A stretch of 20,772 nucleotides of DNA, from contig ML976659.1 of the NCBI GenBank assembly GCA_010015655.1, positions 226,142 through 246,913 of the forward strand, in the 5' to 3' direction. Of the stretch, positions 1 through 9,911 are shown one piece after another. The translations under genes and the position numbers were made by a program. Under the pieces are notes generated by a model, which saw only the letters and a list, made by a program, of their open reading frames with translations, searched no databases and was not told the DNA's origin. The stretch comes from Bimuria novae-zelandiae CBS 107.79 (Eukaryota; Ascomycota; Dothideomycetes; Pleosporales; Didymosphaeriaceae). Numbering within the stretch: position 1 is the stretch's first letter; each line of letters begins with the position of its first letter.

Positions 1-426
1 AAGGTCAATTGGCTTTGCCTTTGCCTTGTAGTATTTTGTATGAGAATCCAGCCATCTAGATGCCCAGTGGACGCCTACACGCGGCGGTGGGTCATCTCCT
101 TCGTGCACTGCGGCCAACAGAGCGTCTGCTTGCCCACGCACCAAATCCTTTGTTATGCCAAATCCAATATCGTCTATTGTATCGCAAAAACGTTCGAGAG
201 CAAGCTCTTGTTCACCAGAGAGCTTTTTATTAGTAGGCGGCCTTGTTGACCTATTGTTTTGGCCGTTGAACGCGCGTTGTAGGCGTTTGCGCAGATGATT
301 GATGTTGCGATCGCGACAGTATGCGCGTATGTTCGGCCGCGTCAAAGTCTTTAACACCACAACGTGTTTTTCGATAATTTCACATTCGGATCGGTAAGTG
401 GACATGCTCTTCGTGATCTTTGGCAT
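1..426 (-). CDS. Fot1/pogo-type (Tc1/mariner superfamily) transposase, N-terminal part, cut by window edge
   Basis: The minus strand is open without a stop from an ATG at 426 to base 1 (142 codons) and continues outside the window. The start reads MPKITKSM. Residues about 20-60 are basic and fit an N-terminal helix-turn-helix. Residues 70-142 look like the CENP-B/Tc5-type DNA-binding domain of fungal Fot1/pogo transposases: LSGEQELALERF, then LVRGQADALL, then RVGVHWASRWLDSH and KAKPIDL. In this family a DDE catalytic domain follows, so it should lie left of the window. No stop or frameshift is seen in this part, unlike the repeat at the right end of the window. The frame is also open upstream of 426, so the exact start is uncertain. 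The family assignment rests on recognised motif spacing, not on an alignment. Confidence 0.72.
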   Translation of the reverse strand, partial: MPKITKSMSTYRSECEIIEKHVVVLKTLTRPNIRAYCRDRNINHLRKRLQRAFNGQNNRSTRPPTNKKLSGEQELALERFCDTIDDIGFGITKDLVRGQADALLAAVHEGDDPPPRVGVHWASRWLDSHTKYYKAKAKPIDL

Positions 427-482
427 TTTATTTGATGTAAATAGGGCGTGTTTTGATGTGGTGGTGGGTATCAAAGTGCAGC

Positions 483-513
483 TGGCCCATTGAGCATGTG
501 TGGCCCATTGAGC
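483..513. repeat. 13-bp direct repeat near transposase 5' end
   Basis: TGGCCCATTGAGC occurs at 483-495 and again at 501-513, an 18-bp period. It lies 57-87 bp upstream of the transposase ATG, on the outer side of the element. Such short subterminal repeats can be transposase-binding sites, but that role is inferred only from position. Confidence 0.55.
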
Positions 514-519
514 TTGTAG

Positions 520-538
520 GGCCGTGCTCCGCACGGCC
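520..538. repeat. Perfect inverted repeat, 8-bp arms with 3-bp loop
   Basis: GGCCGTGC (520-527), loop TCC, then GCACGGCC (531-538), followed by a run of T. It is a GC-rich hairpin just outside the transposase gene and its direct repeats. It may belong to the terminal part of the transposon. No terminal inverted repeat or TA duplication could be fixed, because the other end of the element lies outside the window. Confidence 0.6.
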
Positions 539-539
539 T

Positions 540-2474
540 TTTTCGGAGAAAAATCGATATCGACCGCTAGGGGCCGAGTAATGCTTCCAAATACGCTGTT
601 TCTTTAATTGTAGGAAACTGTTTCATGGGTCGCCTATCGTATCCCGTTTAATACTCCGCCCAACTTGTATCGAAACGTGACGGGCAAGGCGTAGTCACTG
701 AGCCACAATCGCCCCTTGTTTCCATTCTCTGGTATTCAAAGGATTATGCGCATGAACTGTCTGTGATCTGCTATTTTTCGTCCCAACCATAGTTGATTAC
801 ACCTCTGCTGTTGGTTTCTTTGCGTGGTGAATGGTCAACCAGACTATATACAGAAATACGCCTCACATTCGCGCTCGTGGTGTTGAGGTTCAGAGTTACC
901 ATGCCTGCCCAATCATGACCACAGATAGCCGCTGATGGAACGACTGGTTGCCTGCGTGGAATTTCTACTGTCGTGTCACCCTATTGCATGTATTCCATGC
1001 CAAATATACCATCTGTCTCATACATCCGGTTCCGCTGATGATCTTTTTCGCTTCCTTCTACCTGGTCGAAGACGTCTGCACCTTGAGCCTCCTTAGCCCA
1101 GATAGCCGCTCCATTCTTCTTGCTACCCGTCACATGCCACTGATCTCCACCCTCCACAGCCTTATCGTGTGACCTCTAAATATTCACTAAGCCCAACCTT
1201 CATCCTACGCCCCCGGCGAAACATTCAGTTCCCTCGGCCCCTTTCCTGCTCCTTGCGCCCCCGCTCTTCCACCATCTAAGAAAACGGCCTGAGCCATGGG
1301 GTGAACACCCAGTCCCCGGACGCAAGAACCCGGGCTCCCATCACGTTCTCACCTGGGCACCCTCGTGCATAACTGCGGCCCTAACGCCCCAACAGTCCAG
1401 CGCCCCGTCCACCGACAGCACCGCCGCTCGCCAGCAGCGGGATGTATCCGTGCCGTGTCGTTCACGGCGCAGTGCGTCGGCGACCTTGGGGGAAAGGGAG
1501 AAGTACCGTGCTGTTCACTGTGTCCTCGTTTTGGAAATACATAGCGAATCGCAAGACGTAGTCCTCGTGATGATGAAACCGTCTTTATTTCTACTGCTAA
1601 CTTGGATCCGATGTCTATCTAGCGACCTCGGGTCGTTCACCGCGCCGACCCGCTGCTAGTTCTACCACGGTAGGGAGCCACACTATTGCTGCCTTAGAAT
1701 CCGTCTTCGCTTGCAGATGAGGCCGAGGCCGAGAGGTTACCTTGGGAAAGATCTGAAGACGGTATTGGCTCCGGTATTGAAATGTGTCAGTGGGTTGTGG
1801 GAGTTCCTCGGTTGAGTTGAGTTGGGTTTGGGTTCGGACCGATGACCCAGCGGGCCGGTGAGAGACACGGCAAGCGCGGGGAGAGACTCTGCGAAACTGG
1901 TCGCGGGCGAGGTGGCTGGAAGAGCTTGAGGTGTGTCTGTAGAGTGCTGGACGCCGTGTTGCTTCGCCTACTTGCGCCCGTCAATATAGCTTCCACCTCG
2001 ACCAGAGACAAGGTAGTTGCCTACGAGCGCGATTTAGAGCTAGAACTTGGGTACTGCGCTCCGCAACACGACTACACCCTGAACCTGACACGCAATCCCT
2101 CGCTCGATCTCTGGGCGGGCTGGTGATTCTTGGATGCGGAGGTGGACACCTCTGCCTTTGGTTTACGGGATGGGACTGAATGCGCTTTTTGGAACGATAA
2201 CCAGTACAGACTGGGGTCTAAAGACTCAAAGACGAGATGGATCTTAGGAATGAAGGTCAACGACATAAGAGACAATATCGATAGCGCAGACTATGCTGTG
2301 GGTATAAAGCTGTGCTAACCCCAAACCGACAACCGTACATAGATACAGTAAAGTTGGAAATCGCAAAACGAGAAAAGCACCGCCCCGAATACCCGACCAA
2401 GCCTCCCATATGAACAGTTCTTTCTCCCAGAGTGACAAATCCTTGGAGGGCGCGTCATGAAGGTAGTATAAAGT
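540..2474. other. Gene-poor stretch, no supported gene
   Basis: About 1.9 kb between the transposon end and the 3' end of the dynein gene. Only short open frames occur. The longest is 1842-2126 plus (94 codons), followed almost at once by another at 2130-2318 (62 codons). Neither shows a domain, a signal peptide or intron signals that extend it. Bases 1200-1400 are C-rich on the plus strand. No tRNA-like box A/box B pair was seen. Part of the right side is probably the 3' UTR and terminator of the dynein gene. Confidence 0.5.
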
Positions 2475-4187
2475 CTACTTGGGTGTCGGTTTCTTGATGA
2501 GACCTGAGAAGAAGGACATGAGCTTGTCGTTGTCCATGTTGCCGGCTTCAGCACCGTTTACGGGTGGTGTGGTGACCGCTTCGGTATCGTTGACTCTGCT
2601 GGTCTCGCGTTCCTGCGCAAAGTGTTAGCCCATGTATTCTTGTGAGTGAACGAGTACGCATACCTGTAATCGTTTGACCATCTCGTCAGCGTTGACCTGG
2701 ATACCGCCCATGTTGAACTGCACAGGACCGATGTGCTCTTCGACCACACCCGACGACTCGTCTGCATACGACCGGTAGTTGGAACCGTCATCCTTCTTCG
2801 CTGCCTTTACCTTGGCCTCGTTCTCATCTTCGAGGCGCAGTTGGTCCATGATCTTGACTTGGTCCTTAAGGAAGTCTTGTGTGTCCTGGCTTGATACCTC
2901 AATACCATTCGTCTGTTTAGAGTGAAGAGCGGAGAGCGGAAAGTCGGATTCGGGGTTCTTGACAGTCTCTTCGTAGATTGATGTGGCAGAGGGGCCTTTG
3001 TCCTCCTCGTCCTCTGCCACCACTGGAGACATCTCCTCATCATCTGCTGAAGCCTGGCCATTTGCGACAGCTCTCATCTGCCGAGGAATGTGATCTATGT
3101 CAACGGACCATTTTTGACTGACTCCTTCCACGTCAAAGCCGTCTCTTAGAATTCGGATCTTAGCCCAGGAGTCCCAGTTCGGCGGCACCAATACGCGGTC
3201 GCGGTCCGTCACGTTGTGCTTCAGCTGCTGCTGCTTCAGGAGCGACTTGATGCCGAGCGCAGAGTGAACAAGCGTCTGGAGAGATCCCGGGGCCGATGGC
3301 ATGGTGTACACCAGACTCGCGCCATGCTTGAGAAGTATGGTTCGCAGATACTGCAGTATGAAGTCGAATTCCTCCTCTTTCCACCCTCGTTCTCGCTCCA
3401 GAGACTCAATCTTGTCTGCATTCTGACACACAACACACAACGGTATGCCGAGTGGCTCGTCCCACTCTCCAGGCCCCATTGGCACTTTGACATTGTCCAA
3501 GGTACTGTTTGCTTCGGCCCCTCCCACAGTGCGCCCCTTGTCCTGAAGGGTTGTAATGTTCTCTTCGAGCACCTCCTTCGAAGCGTCATCAAGGGATAAA
3601 ATGAGGGAGCGCAATACGCGGATCCAGTCACGCAACTGCCGTATCCATAGCCACGGATGATTCCAGTCAAGCAATATTACTACTAGCATGTGCGGGAGCG
3701 TGCGCGGATTCAGGTAGGGCTTGATAAGCGGCGTAAACGACGGCGACGGGTCTGCGAGGAGGTACATTGATAATCGGGCGAGCGTGTCTGCACAGGTCAG
3801 CGCCGTCCAAGTGCAGCATCGATTTAGAGTTTGTACCCTCGTGATCAGTGTCGAGCACATCCTGATACGTGTAGCCGAGCGCGAACTGGTTTGCAATTGG
3901 CGGCTTCCGCCCTTTGTCCGGCGGCCGTCGATTGCTTGCAGGATCTGTGGCCACCGCTTCGCGAAACTCCCTCTGTGTTTCCGGGGTACCGCCTGACTGC
4001 TTTAGCATGTGCCCCTGTGACGCGACTTCCAAGACGTCCTACCCAATACCAGCACCGTCTTCTCCGGCAGCCGCTTCCCGCTCGAGATGTTGTCTAGCAT
4101 GGGCTTCCATATCTCTTCCTTCTCCTGGTCTCTGCTGTTCGGCCGCCGCACGGGAAAGTTGGAGGTGCGTCGCGCGCCGCTCGCCAT
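2475..4187 (-). CDS. Dynein light intermediate chain (DLIC)
   Basis: Subunit of cytoplasmic dynein-1 that binds the heavy-chain tail through a Ras-like domain and recruits cargo adaptors through its C-terminal tail. Four exons: 4187-4043, 3992-3837, 3787-2664, 2612-2475. Introns are 50, 49 and 51 nt (phases 1, 1, 0), with GCTGAC in the second. The product is 520 aa, usual for fungal DLICs. Start MASGARRTSN; KRLPEKTVLVLGGTPETQ at about 38-55; ALGYTYQDVLDTDHEDTLARL at about 86-105 (crosses an intron and confirms the splice); LLDWNHPWLWIRQLRDWIR at about 139-157; LKHGASLVYT further on. The P-loop position reads GGTPETQ and lacks GKT/S, so nucleotide binding looks lost, as known for fungal DLICs. 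The tail ends with DKLMSFFSGLIKK (FF at 509-510), matching the adaptor-binding helix of animal DLICs. It shares a divergent promoter with IST3. Confidence 0.93.
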
Positions 4188-4579
4188 TGCGGAGAAGCTC
4201 GGGGGTTCCAGACGGCAGGGAAGAGGTAGTGGCGGGGCGTGTCTAAGAATTCTGCGCCACGCGGAACTGGAATGCTGCGTGCGAGGAGAGCGGGTACATA
4301 TAGGGAGGGACGCTGCGGGGATGTTGGGGAGGCTTTTGGGACCATTTGTTTGACGGAGCTTTTCGATGCAGGGATGCGCGTTCGCCAAGACAAAATGTCT
4401 AGCTTCCGTCACTTTCGTCTCTCTCACGAGCTCACCTACGCGTTTGTGTCAAAACCTCCGTGTTAGTCTCCTGCTGAGACATCTCCCCACATGCTACGAC
4501 TATTCAGCGCACGTGCTTGACCCCTCTTCCGGTAATCAATCACTAAATCTACTGCTGCACAACTTCTTCATTGTCCGCC
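4188..4579. promoter_or_regulatory. Divergent promoter region between DLIC and IST3
   Basis: The 392 bp between two start codons on opposite strands must hold both promoters and 5' leaders. No obvious TATA box is visible for either gene, which fits housekeeping expression. A pyrimidine-rich tract lies before the IST3 start. No specific factor site is claimed. Confidence 0.6.
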
Positions 4580-5533
4580 ATGAACTCCATACGCGCAATC
4601 CAGAAGCTCAACAAGCGCGAGCTCGAGGAAGGTGTCAATCCGGAAGGCTCATGGCATACCGACTACCGCGACACGGCCTTCATCTACATCGGCGGCTTAC
4701 CGTTCGAACTCTCCGAAGGCGATGTCATCACCATATTCTCGCAATTCGGAGAGCCTGTGTGGATACGACTGGCACGAGACAAAGAGACGGGCAAGTCGAA
4801 AGGATTCGGATGGCTAAAATATGAGGACCAGAGGAGCTGCGACCTGGCCGTGGACAATCTTGGAGGCGCATCCGTCATGGACAGGGTGCTCAAAGTGGAC
4901 CACACCAGATACAAGCCAAAGGACGACGAGGATATGCGGGACAACACCATGGGAGAGTTAGACGGCGACGCGGGCAACGTCTCGGATGGGGGACGGCAAA
5001 AGAGGCGGCGCACGGAGAGCGAGAGCGATTCGGACGATGACCGCCCGCTGCTGCCAGAGGAACTCGAACTGGCAAAGGCGATACGGAGCCTTGATGAGGA
5101 AGACCCGATGAAGGAGTCGCTGATCAAGAGACTGCAGGAGAAGGCTGATCATGCAGTCAAGAAATACAAGAAGAGCAAGCGGAAGGAGAAGGAACGGGAG
5201 CGGAAGCATCACAGGCGCCACCGTTCGCCAAAGCGAGATCGGAGTCGCGATCGCGATAGAGAGCGTAGGCGGATCACGCACGAGGATTCGAAAGATGAAC
5301 AGCGTCATATAGAAAAGGAGCACAGGAGCAGGCGGGACAACTCGGACGATGAGCGAGACCAAAGAAGTACGCGGCGGCGTCGCGATAGCTCGAGTGGCAG
5401 GGAGGAGAATCAGGACAAAAGTCGCAGCCGGCGAGATGGTGGACACCGCGACCGTAGTCGCGAGCGACGCCGCTATAGCTCGGACGAAGACAGCAATAGC
5501 CGTGCGCGCTTCAAGAGGTCACCGGATTCATAG
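4580..5533 (+). CDS. IST3: RNA-binding protein IST3/Cwf29 (RBMX2 orthologue), RES complex subunit
   Basis: Subunit of the nuclear RES complex (with Bud13 and Pml1), part of the activated spliceosome; it promotes splicing and nuclear retention of unspliced pre-mRNA. Intronless, 317 aa. The start is the ATG at 4580 in good context (GCCATGA). The N-terminus (MNSIRAIQKLNKRELEEGV, then SWHTDYRDTAFIYIGGLP) matches the RBMX2/Ist3 signature. One RRM spans about residues 32-110: RNP2 is FIYIGGL (34-40), RNP1 is KGFGWLKY (74-81), followed by EDQRSCDLAVDNL. The RNP1 aromatic usually F/Y is W here. The conserved extension KVDHTRYKPK follows the RRM and in yeast helps bind Bud13. The rest, about residue 115 on, is low-complexity R/S/D/E/K-rich, with a helical segment at about 155-200, typical of filamentous-fungal and animal orthologues. 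It is divergent from the DLIC gene. Confidence 0.93.
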   Translation: MNSIRAIQKLNKRELEEGVNPEGSWHTDYRDTAFIYIGGLPFELSEGDVITIFSQFGEPVWIRLARDKETGKSKGFGWLKYEDQRSCDLAVDNLGGASVMDRVLKVDHTRYKPKDDEDMRDNTMGELDGDAGNVSDGGRQKRRRTESESDSDDDRPLLPEELELAKAIRSLDEEDPMKESLIKRLQEKADHAVKKYKKSKRKEKERERKHHRRHRSPKRDRSRDRDRERRRITHEDSKDEQRHIEKEHRSRRDNSDDERDQRSTRRRRDSSSGREENQDKSRSRRDGGHRDRSRERRRYSSDEDSNSRARFKRSPDS

Positions 5534-7259
5534 GACAGCAACATCTGGTATGAGGAAAGAAAACTTTCATGAATCGACGAAAGATTGTCTGCACAATCAT
5601 ATTCCACCGTCTGGTGTCCTCGTGCAGTAAGAGGACAAGACTTCTGAGTACGATGTTACCCTTTGAAGAGGCAACAACACACAAATACCCACATAACGAT
5701 AAACTACATATTTAGCTTGTATGAAGTCACAGGCGCTTTCAAGATGGACAAGTCTCTAGAACACATACTCGATAGTCAAATAAGAACTCATTATATCTTC
5801 CCGAGCTGTTTCCCGCTCACATCCGTTGGGTGGTCGCAGCTACCGTTCAGGTGATGAACAATATACGAGGAAGGTGCGCCCAACTTTCATCATATGCCAA
5901 TCACTTCTCTTTCTTCTCGTCTTCTCTCCTCGCCTATTTAGTCGCAACGCTCTTCAATTTAAAGCTCACTCGCCCAGCGCGGCTCTCAGACTGTGAGCCT
6001 CAAAATCGATCGTCGTGTCCGTACTCTTCAGACAGCTGCTTAAGCGTACTGTATATGCAGGCTCACACCTCCCCAGTTTTTTTGCCCTGGTCTCAACTCC
6101 ACTCTAGGTGGGGTATCCAGTCTTGCTCGCGCTGTTTGCACTTGGACTGTATGTTTTAGTTAACACTTCGGCATAGGGTGGATTCTCTAGCCCCTGGTCG
6201 GTCCGAGACATGCGAATATTGCGTTTCAGTGGATACTACCCACACGATGGGTTTTGCAGACTGCTTGGGTGCAGGCCATGCTCGAATCCACCTAAGGGCG
6301 CATGTAAGGCATGCATCGCTGGACGGTGTGCAAGAGACGCCTCGTTTCGCAAAACAATCACTTCTCGAGGTTTACTAAGCTGTAGACTCTCTAGTGCCGC
6401 GGAAAGTGAAATCCCGTCTTTTATCTCTTAAGAGGGGTTACTCAATTCGAATAGGTAAATGCACACTTAGCCATGGCAGTCAGCGGAATGAGTTGGTCCT
6501 GTGCGTGAACACTTGAACATGTATAAGAGGTCGCAGAAAGTGCTCTGCTTCTTCATGTCGTTGTGCGCAATGCAATACGCAAAATTTTCGTGTCAACATT
6601 ACGATCTTCACATTGATCGAAAAAGGCCCCAGCCATCCACAAACCCACCGTTTCGATGCATGATGACGCGTCGGGCCTAGTGCTGGCCTGGGCACCGATC
6701 AAGCTTCACAACAGCGGACGAGTCCCCACAGTCCGTCATGCTTCACAGAACCTCAGAAAGCTTGGTCATCCAATTTCCTGACTCGGGTCCACCTACGACT
6801 CCTCTGGAAAATATTGACACTGCAGAAACACGAGCGGACGGTCCAGTACGATGAACTCAGCCACGCCGAGGAGGCTTGCTCGCTTGCCCGATGCAGGCAA
6901 AGCTACTTTACACTTGTGAAATCACGCGCGCCCATGGCGGAAGGCGAAGGCTTGCCCACCCAAAACGGGGTCCCACTCATGACGGTTCACTTGCCGACCG
7001 GCGATGGTTCCAAGATCGAGCTATGGGTGACGTGCTAGTACTCATACCGCAGACCTGGGTGTGTGCCGGATCCATCGTTCTGCGCTCGTTCGTTTAGCAT
7101 TCCTCGATGGCCTAAGCCGGTTCGCACGGAAGGAAGGCTGGCTCTTTCCTCAATCTCACAGCTCCTCCCATGAACCTGTCGCCATAGACTTTAGTCGTGT
7201 TGTTCTCCGTCTTAGCCGCTCGCTTTTCCGCCATCCCTCACACATATGTACATGTCGCA
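5534..7259. other. Intergenic region without recognised gene
   Basis: About 1.7 kb between IST3 and the GH76 gene. Only short open frames without domains are present (the longest about 110 codons, near 5830-6159). Base composition is mixed with no strong bias. The last 60-80 bp before 7260 are pyrimidine-rich, typical of a fungal leader or promoter upstream of the GH76 start. No tRNA or repeat was recognised. Confidence 0.5.
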
Positions 7260-8834
7260 ATGAGGCTTTTTCGCGCTGCTCAGGCTTGGACTGCCGTGTC
7301 ACTCTTGGCAGCGAACTTGTGTTCGCTCCCCGCATCAGCTATTGACCTCGACCCGACGAATCCGGATTCCGTCAAGGCCGCAGCAAAAGATGTCGCAAAG
7401 GTCTTGTGGTCCATGTATGCGACCGAAGACAACAAGGTCATATCCGGTATAACCGGCCTGTTGACATATCCACCCTACTATTGGTGGCAGGCTGGTGCTA
7501 TGTTCGGGCAGCTGATTGACTATTGGTACTATACCAATGATTCGACGTACAATGATATGATCCGAGATGGTCTTATACACCAAGCGGGAGAGAACTGGGA
7601 TTTTGTAAGTCTTGTCTATGCGCAGTCCACTGTCGCGCATTCGAAAACAAATGCGACAATGGTCAAGCACGAAGCGTGGTGGTCCCACAAGAACTAACGC
7701 CTTGCAGATGCCCGCAAATCAGTCCAAAGATGAAGGCAACGACGACCAATTGTTCTGGGCCTTCACGCTCATGAGTGCTGCCGAATACAACTTTCCCAAC
7801 CCACCGGAAGGAACGCCCGGCTGGCTTGCTTTCAGCCAATCCATCTGGAACCAGCTCGCGACTCGATGGGAAGCTGCAACCTGTGGCGGAGGTGTTCGGT
7901 GGCAGATATACCAGTGGCTGCCAGGGTGGAACTACAAGAATCTGGCGTCGAATGGAGGGTACTTTCAGCTATCGGCTAGATTGGCGCATTTTACCGGCAA
8001 CGATACGTATGCTAAAAAGGCAGAAGAGATCTACGACTGGCTTGAAAATTCGAGTCCACTGATCACGGACGACTACGTGGTTTACGATGGTGCAAACACG
8101 GACCGGAATTGTAGCGTACCGGATCGGAACCAGTGGACTTACAATTATGGCATCATGCTTGGTGGCGCTGCCTACGTAAGTTCGCATCACATTCTTGAGC
8201 ATACGATTTCCCACACAGCATGTAATGACGATAGCAGATGTACAACTACACGAATGGAAGCGAACTATGGGCTCAACGCCTCAACGGCTTCATTAACAAG
8301 ACGGCGATATTCTTCCCCGAGAAAAACCGAGGTATCATGACAGAGCCCTGCGAAGGACCGCAAAATTGTAACGGCGACATGGTCTCCTTCAAAGGATACC
8401 TTGCGCGCTGGTTCGCCGTTTCCGCTCAACTCGCGCCCTTCACCGCACCCATGGTCATGCCGCATATTCAGAAATCCGGGATAGCGGCAGCACAATCCTG
8501 CGTCGGTCCCGCTACCACATCCTCTTTGTCGTACGAATGCGGTAATCGCTGGTACTGGGATGGCTACGACGGCAAGTCAGGTGTAGGCCAGCAACTGGCT
8601 GCGCTCAGTATTATTAGCGCAAACATGGTGCCCTTCTCGAAGGCACCCTTAACATCCAATAGCGGCGGGACGAGCGAAGGGGATCCATCACTCGGCACGG
8701 GCGCGAACGAAGGAATGCCGAACTTCGAGGATCACGGTGTTGTCACTGCGGGGGATAAGGCGGGCGCAGCGATTCTTACTATTTTTATGACGGTTGCGAC
8801 AGTTGGAGGAAGCTACTGGTTAATCAAAGAATAA
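7260..8834 (+). CDS. GH76 mannan endo-1,6-alpha-mannosidase, DFG5/DCW1 family, GPI-type
   Basis: Member of the DFG5/DCW1 family (EC 3.2.1.101 by family), cell-surface enzymes thought to cross-link GPI-anchored mannoproteins into the wall by acting on the GPI glycan. Exons 7260-7604, 7708-8175, 8238-8834; introns of 103 nt (ACTAAC branch site) and 62 nt, both phase 0. The product is 469 aa, the usual length. A signal peptide covers residues 1-27, cut after LPASA. The first splice restores NWDF|MPANQSKDEGNDDQ; the adjacent Asp pair at 127-128 matches the catalytic DD of GH76. CGGGVRWQIYQW and YKNLASNGGYFQLSARLA follow, both typical of the family. The C-terminus has a hydrophobic segment at about 446-467 and ends in KE, fitting a GPI signal or a membrane anchor. 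Several N-glycosylation sequons are present. Retention of intron 1 would add a short tail and a stop near 7697. Confidence 0.92.
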
Positions 8835-9911
8835 GGGCAAGACGCGTTTCATCATACATGGCGTATTCGGATTCGGCGTTCAGATGGCACACCTGCCGGG
8901 ATGGGAAGGTGACGTGGTCGCATGCGCTTTGGCTTGGGCTTTCTGCATTGGGGATCATGTGTTATGAGGGTATATATGGATGGGTGTATATAGGCAGTTT
9001 CAAACACAGCTGTTCAGCTATGAACATAAGATCGTCGGTCTCGTACAATCATATTGTTAGCGGACTTAAACTTGCATCTATTGTCTGTGGATATAGTATC
9101 TCTAACTACATCGCATAATCTTCCGCACTCAAAGCAGTCTACCCTACACGATGAGGTCCTCTTTTGGTGTTGATGATGATCTACGTTAGGATTTTCACGG
9201 CTATCCGGTGAGGTATATTTAGCTTCCGTACCCTTTGTGGGCATGAACACGAAGCCTCCAGCAATGCCGAATTACTTTATCACGATGTGTTCTCCGTGCT
9301 ACAAAGTGTTGCTATTTCCACGCTCCGGATTCATAAATGATGTCAAGGCAGCCCCCGTAGTTTGCAAATCCCTACTTTGTCCGCTCAGCCGCATACGTCG
9401 TGTGCGGCCCCAATCTCGTATTCATATACCCGGTACTCGCCCTCTCGTAAACTTATGTTTCCTCGTCCACCACACTACCACAGCATACTCCATACTCAAG
9501 ACATAAGCAATGCGGTTGAACCCGCCGATGGCACAAATCTACCACGAACTACATAAATGCTACAATGAACCTCCTACTTTTGGTAAGAAGGCTCGCGTAT
9601 CGTGAAAACGCACCTTCCGTTCTGAAACACTTCCATGGCGATCGCAGGCTACGGACAAGTCCGGGATACGAAGCGAGGGCACACATGGTAGGGGAAGTGC
9701 GCTTCGATTGGGGCGTGTACGACCGGCTGATGGGTGATCGTCACGAGAGTCGCTTAATTGTAGAGGTTTATGATATGGTCCGTGGAAGGGTCGGATACTC
9801 AATATAGAAACATGGTGGTATATAAAGATGGTAGAAGGATGCCATACGCATACTGACCAGTTCATCAACACTCTCTGATTCTCATACAACACATACAGAT
9901 CAAAAGCAATC
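8835..9911. other. Intergenic region between GH76 and GH25 genes
   Basis: About 1.1 kb. It holds the GH76 3' end and the GH25 promoter. Short open frames (for example 9565-9807, 80 codons) show no domain. TATATATGG and TATATAGG near 8970-8995 are AT-rich patches of unclear role. Nothing else is supported. Confidence 0.5.
9819..9826 (+). promoter_or_regulatory. TATA box of the GH25 gene
   Basis: TATATAAA lies 86 bp upstream of the GH25 start codon. It is followed by an A/C-rich leader (about 9860-9911) that runs into the ATG. A canonical TATA box suits a regulated rather than constitutive gene; that reading is an inference. Confidence 0.7.

Noticed and set aside
1842..2318. Two adjacent plus frames of 94 and 62 codons
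   Set aside because: No domain, signal peptide or intron joins them, the composition looks random, and they overlap equally good minus-strand frames.
4571..4579. Earlier start for IST3 at a TTG codon
   Set aside because: The ATG at 4580 has a good context and gives the conserved N-terminus; a TTG start is not expected in a fungal nuclear gene.
4684..5127. Minus-strand serine-rich frame of 147 codons
   Set aside because: Antisense shadow of the D/E/R/S-rich part of IST3, where the repeated codons keep the other strand open.
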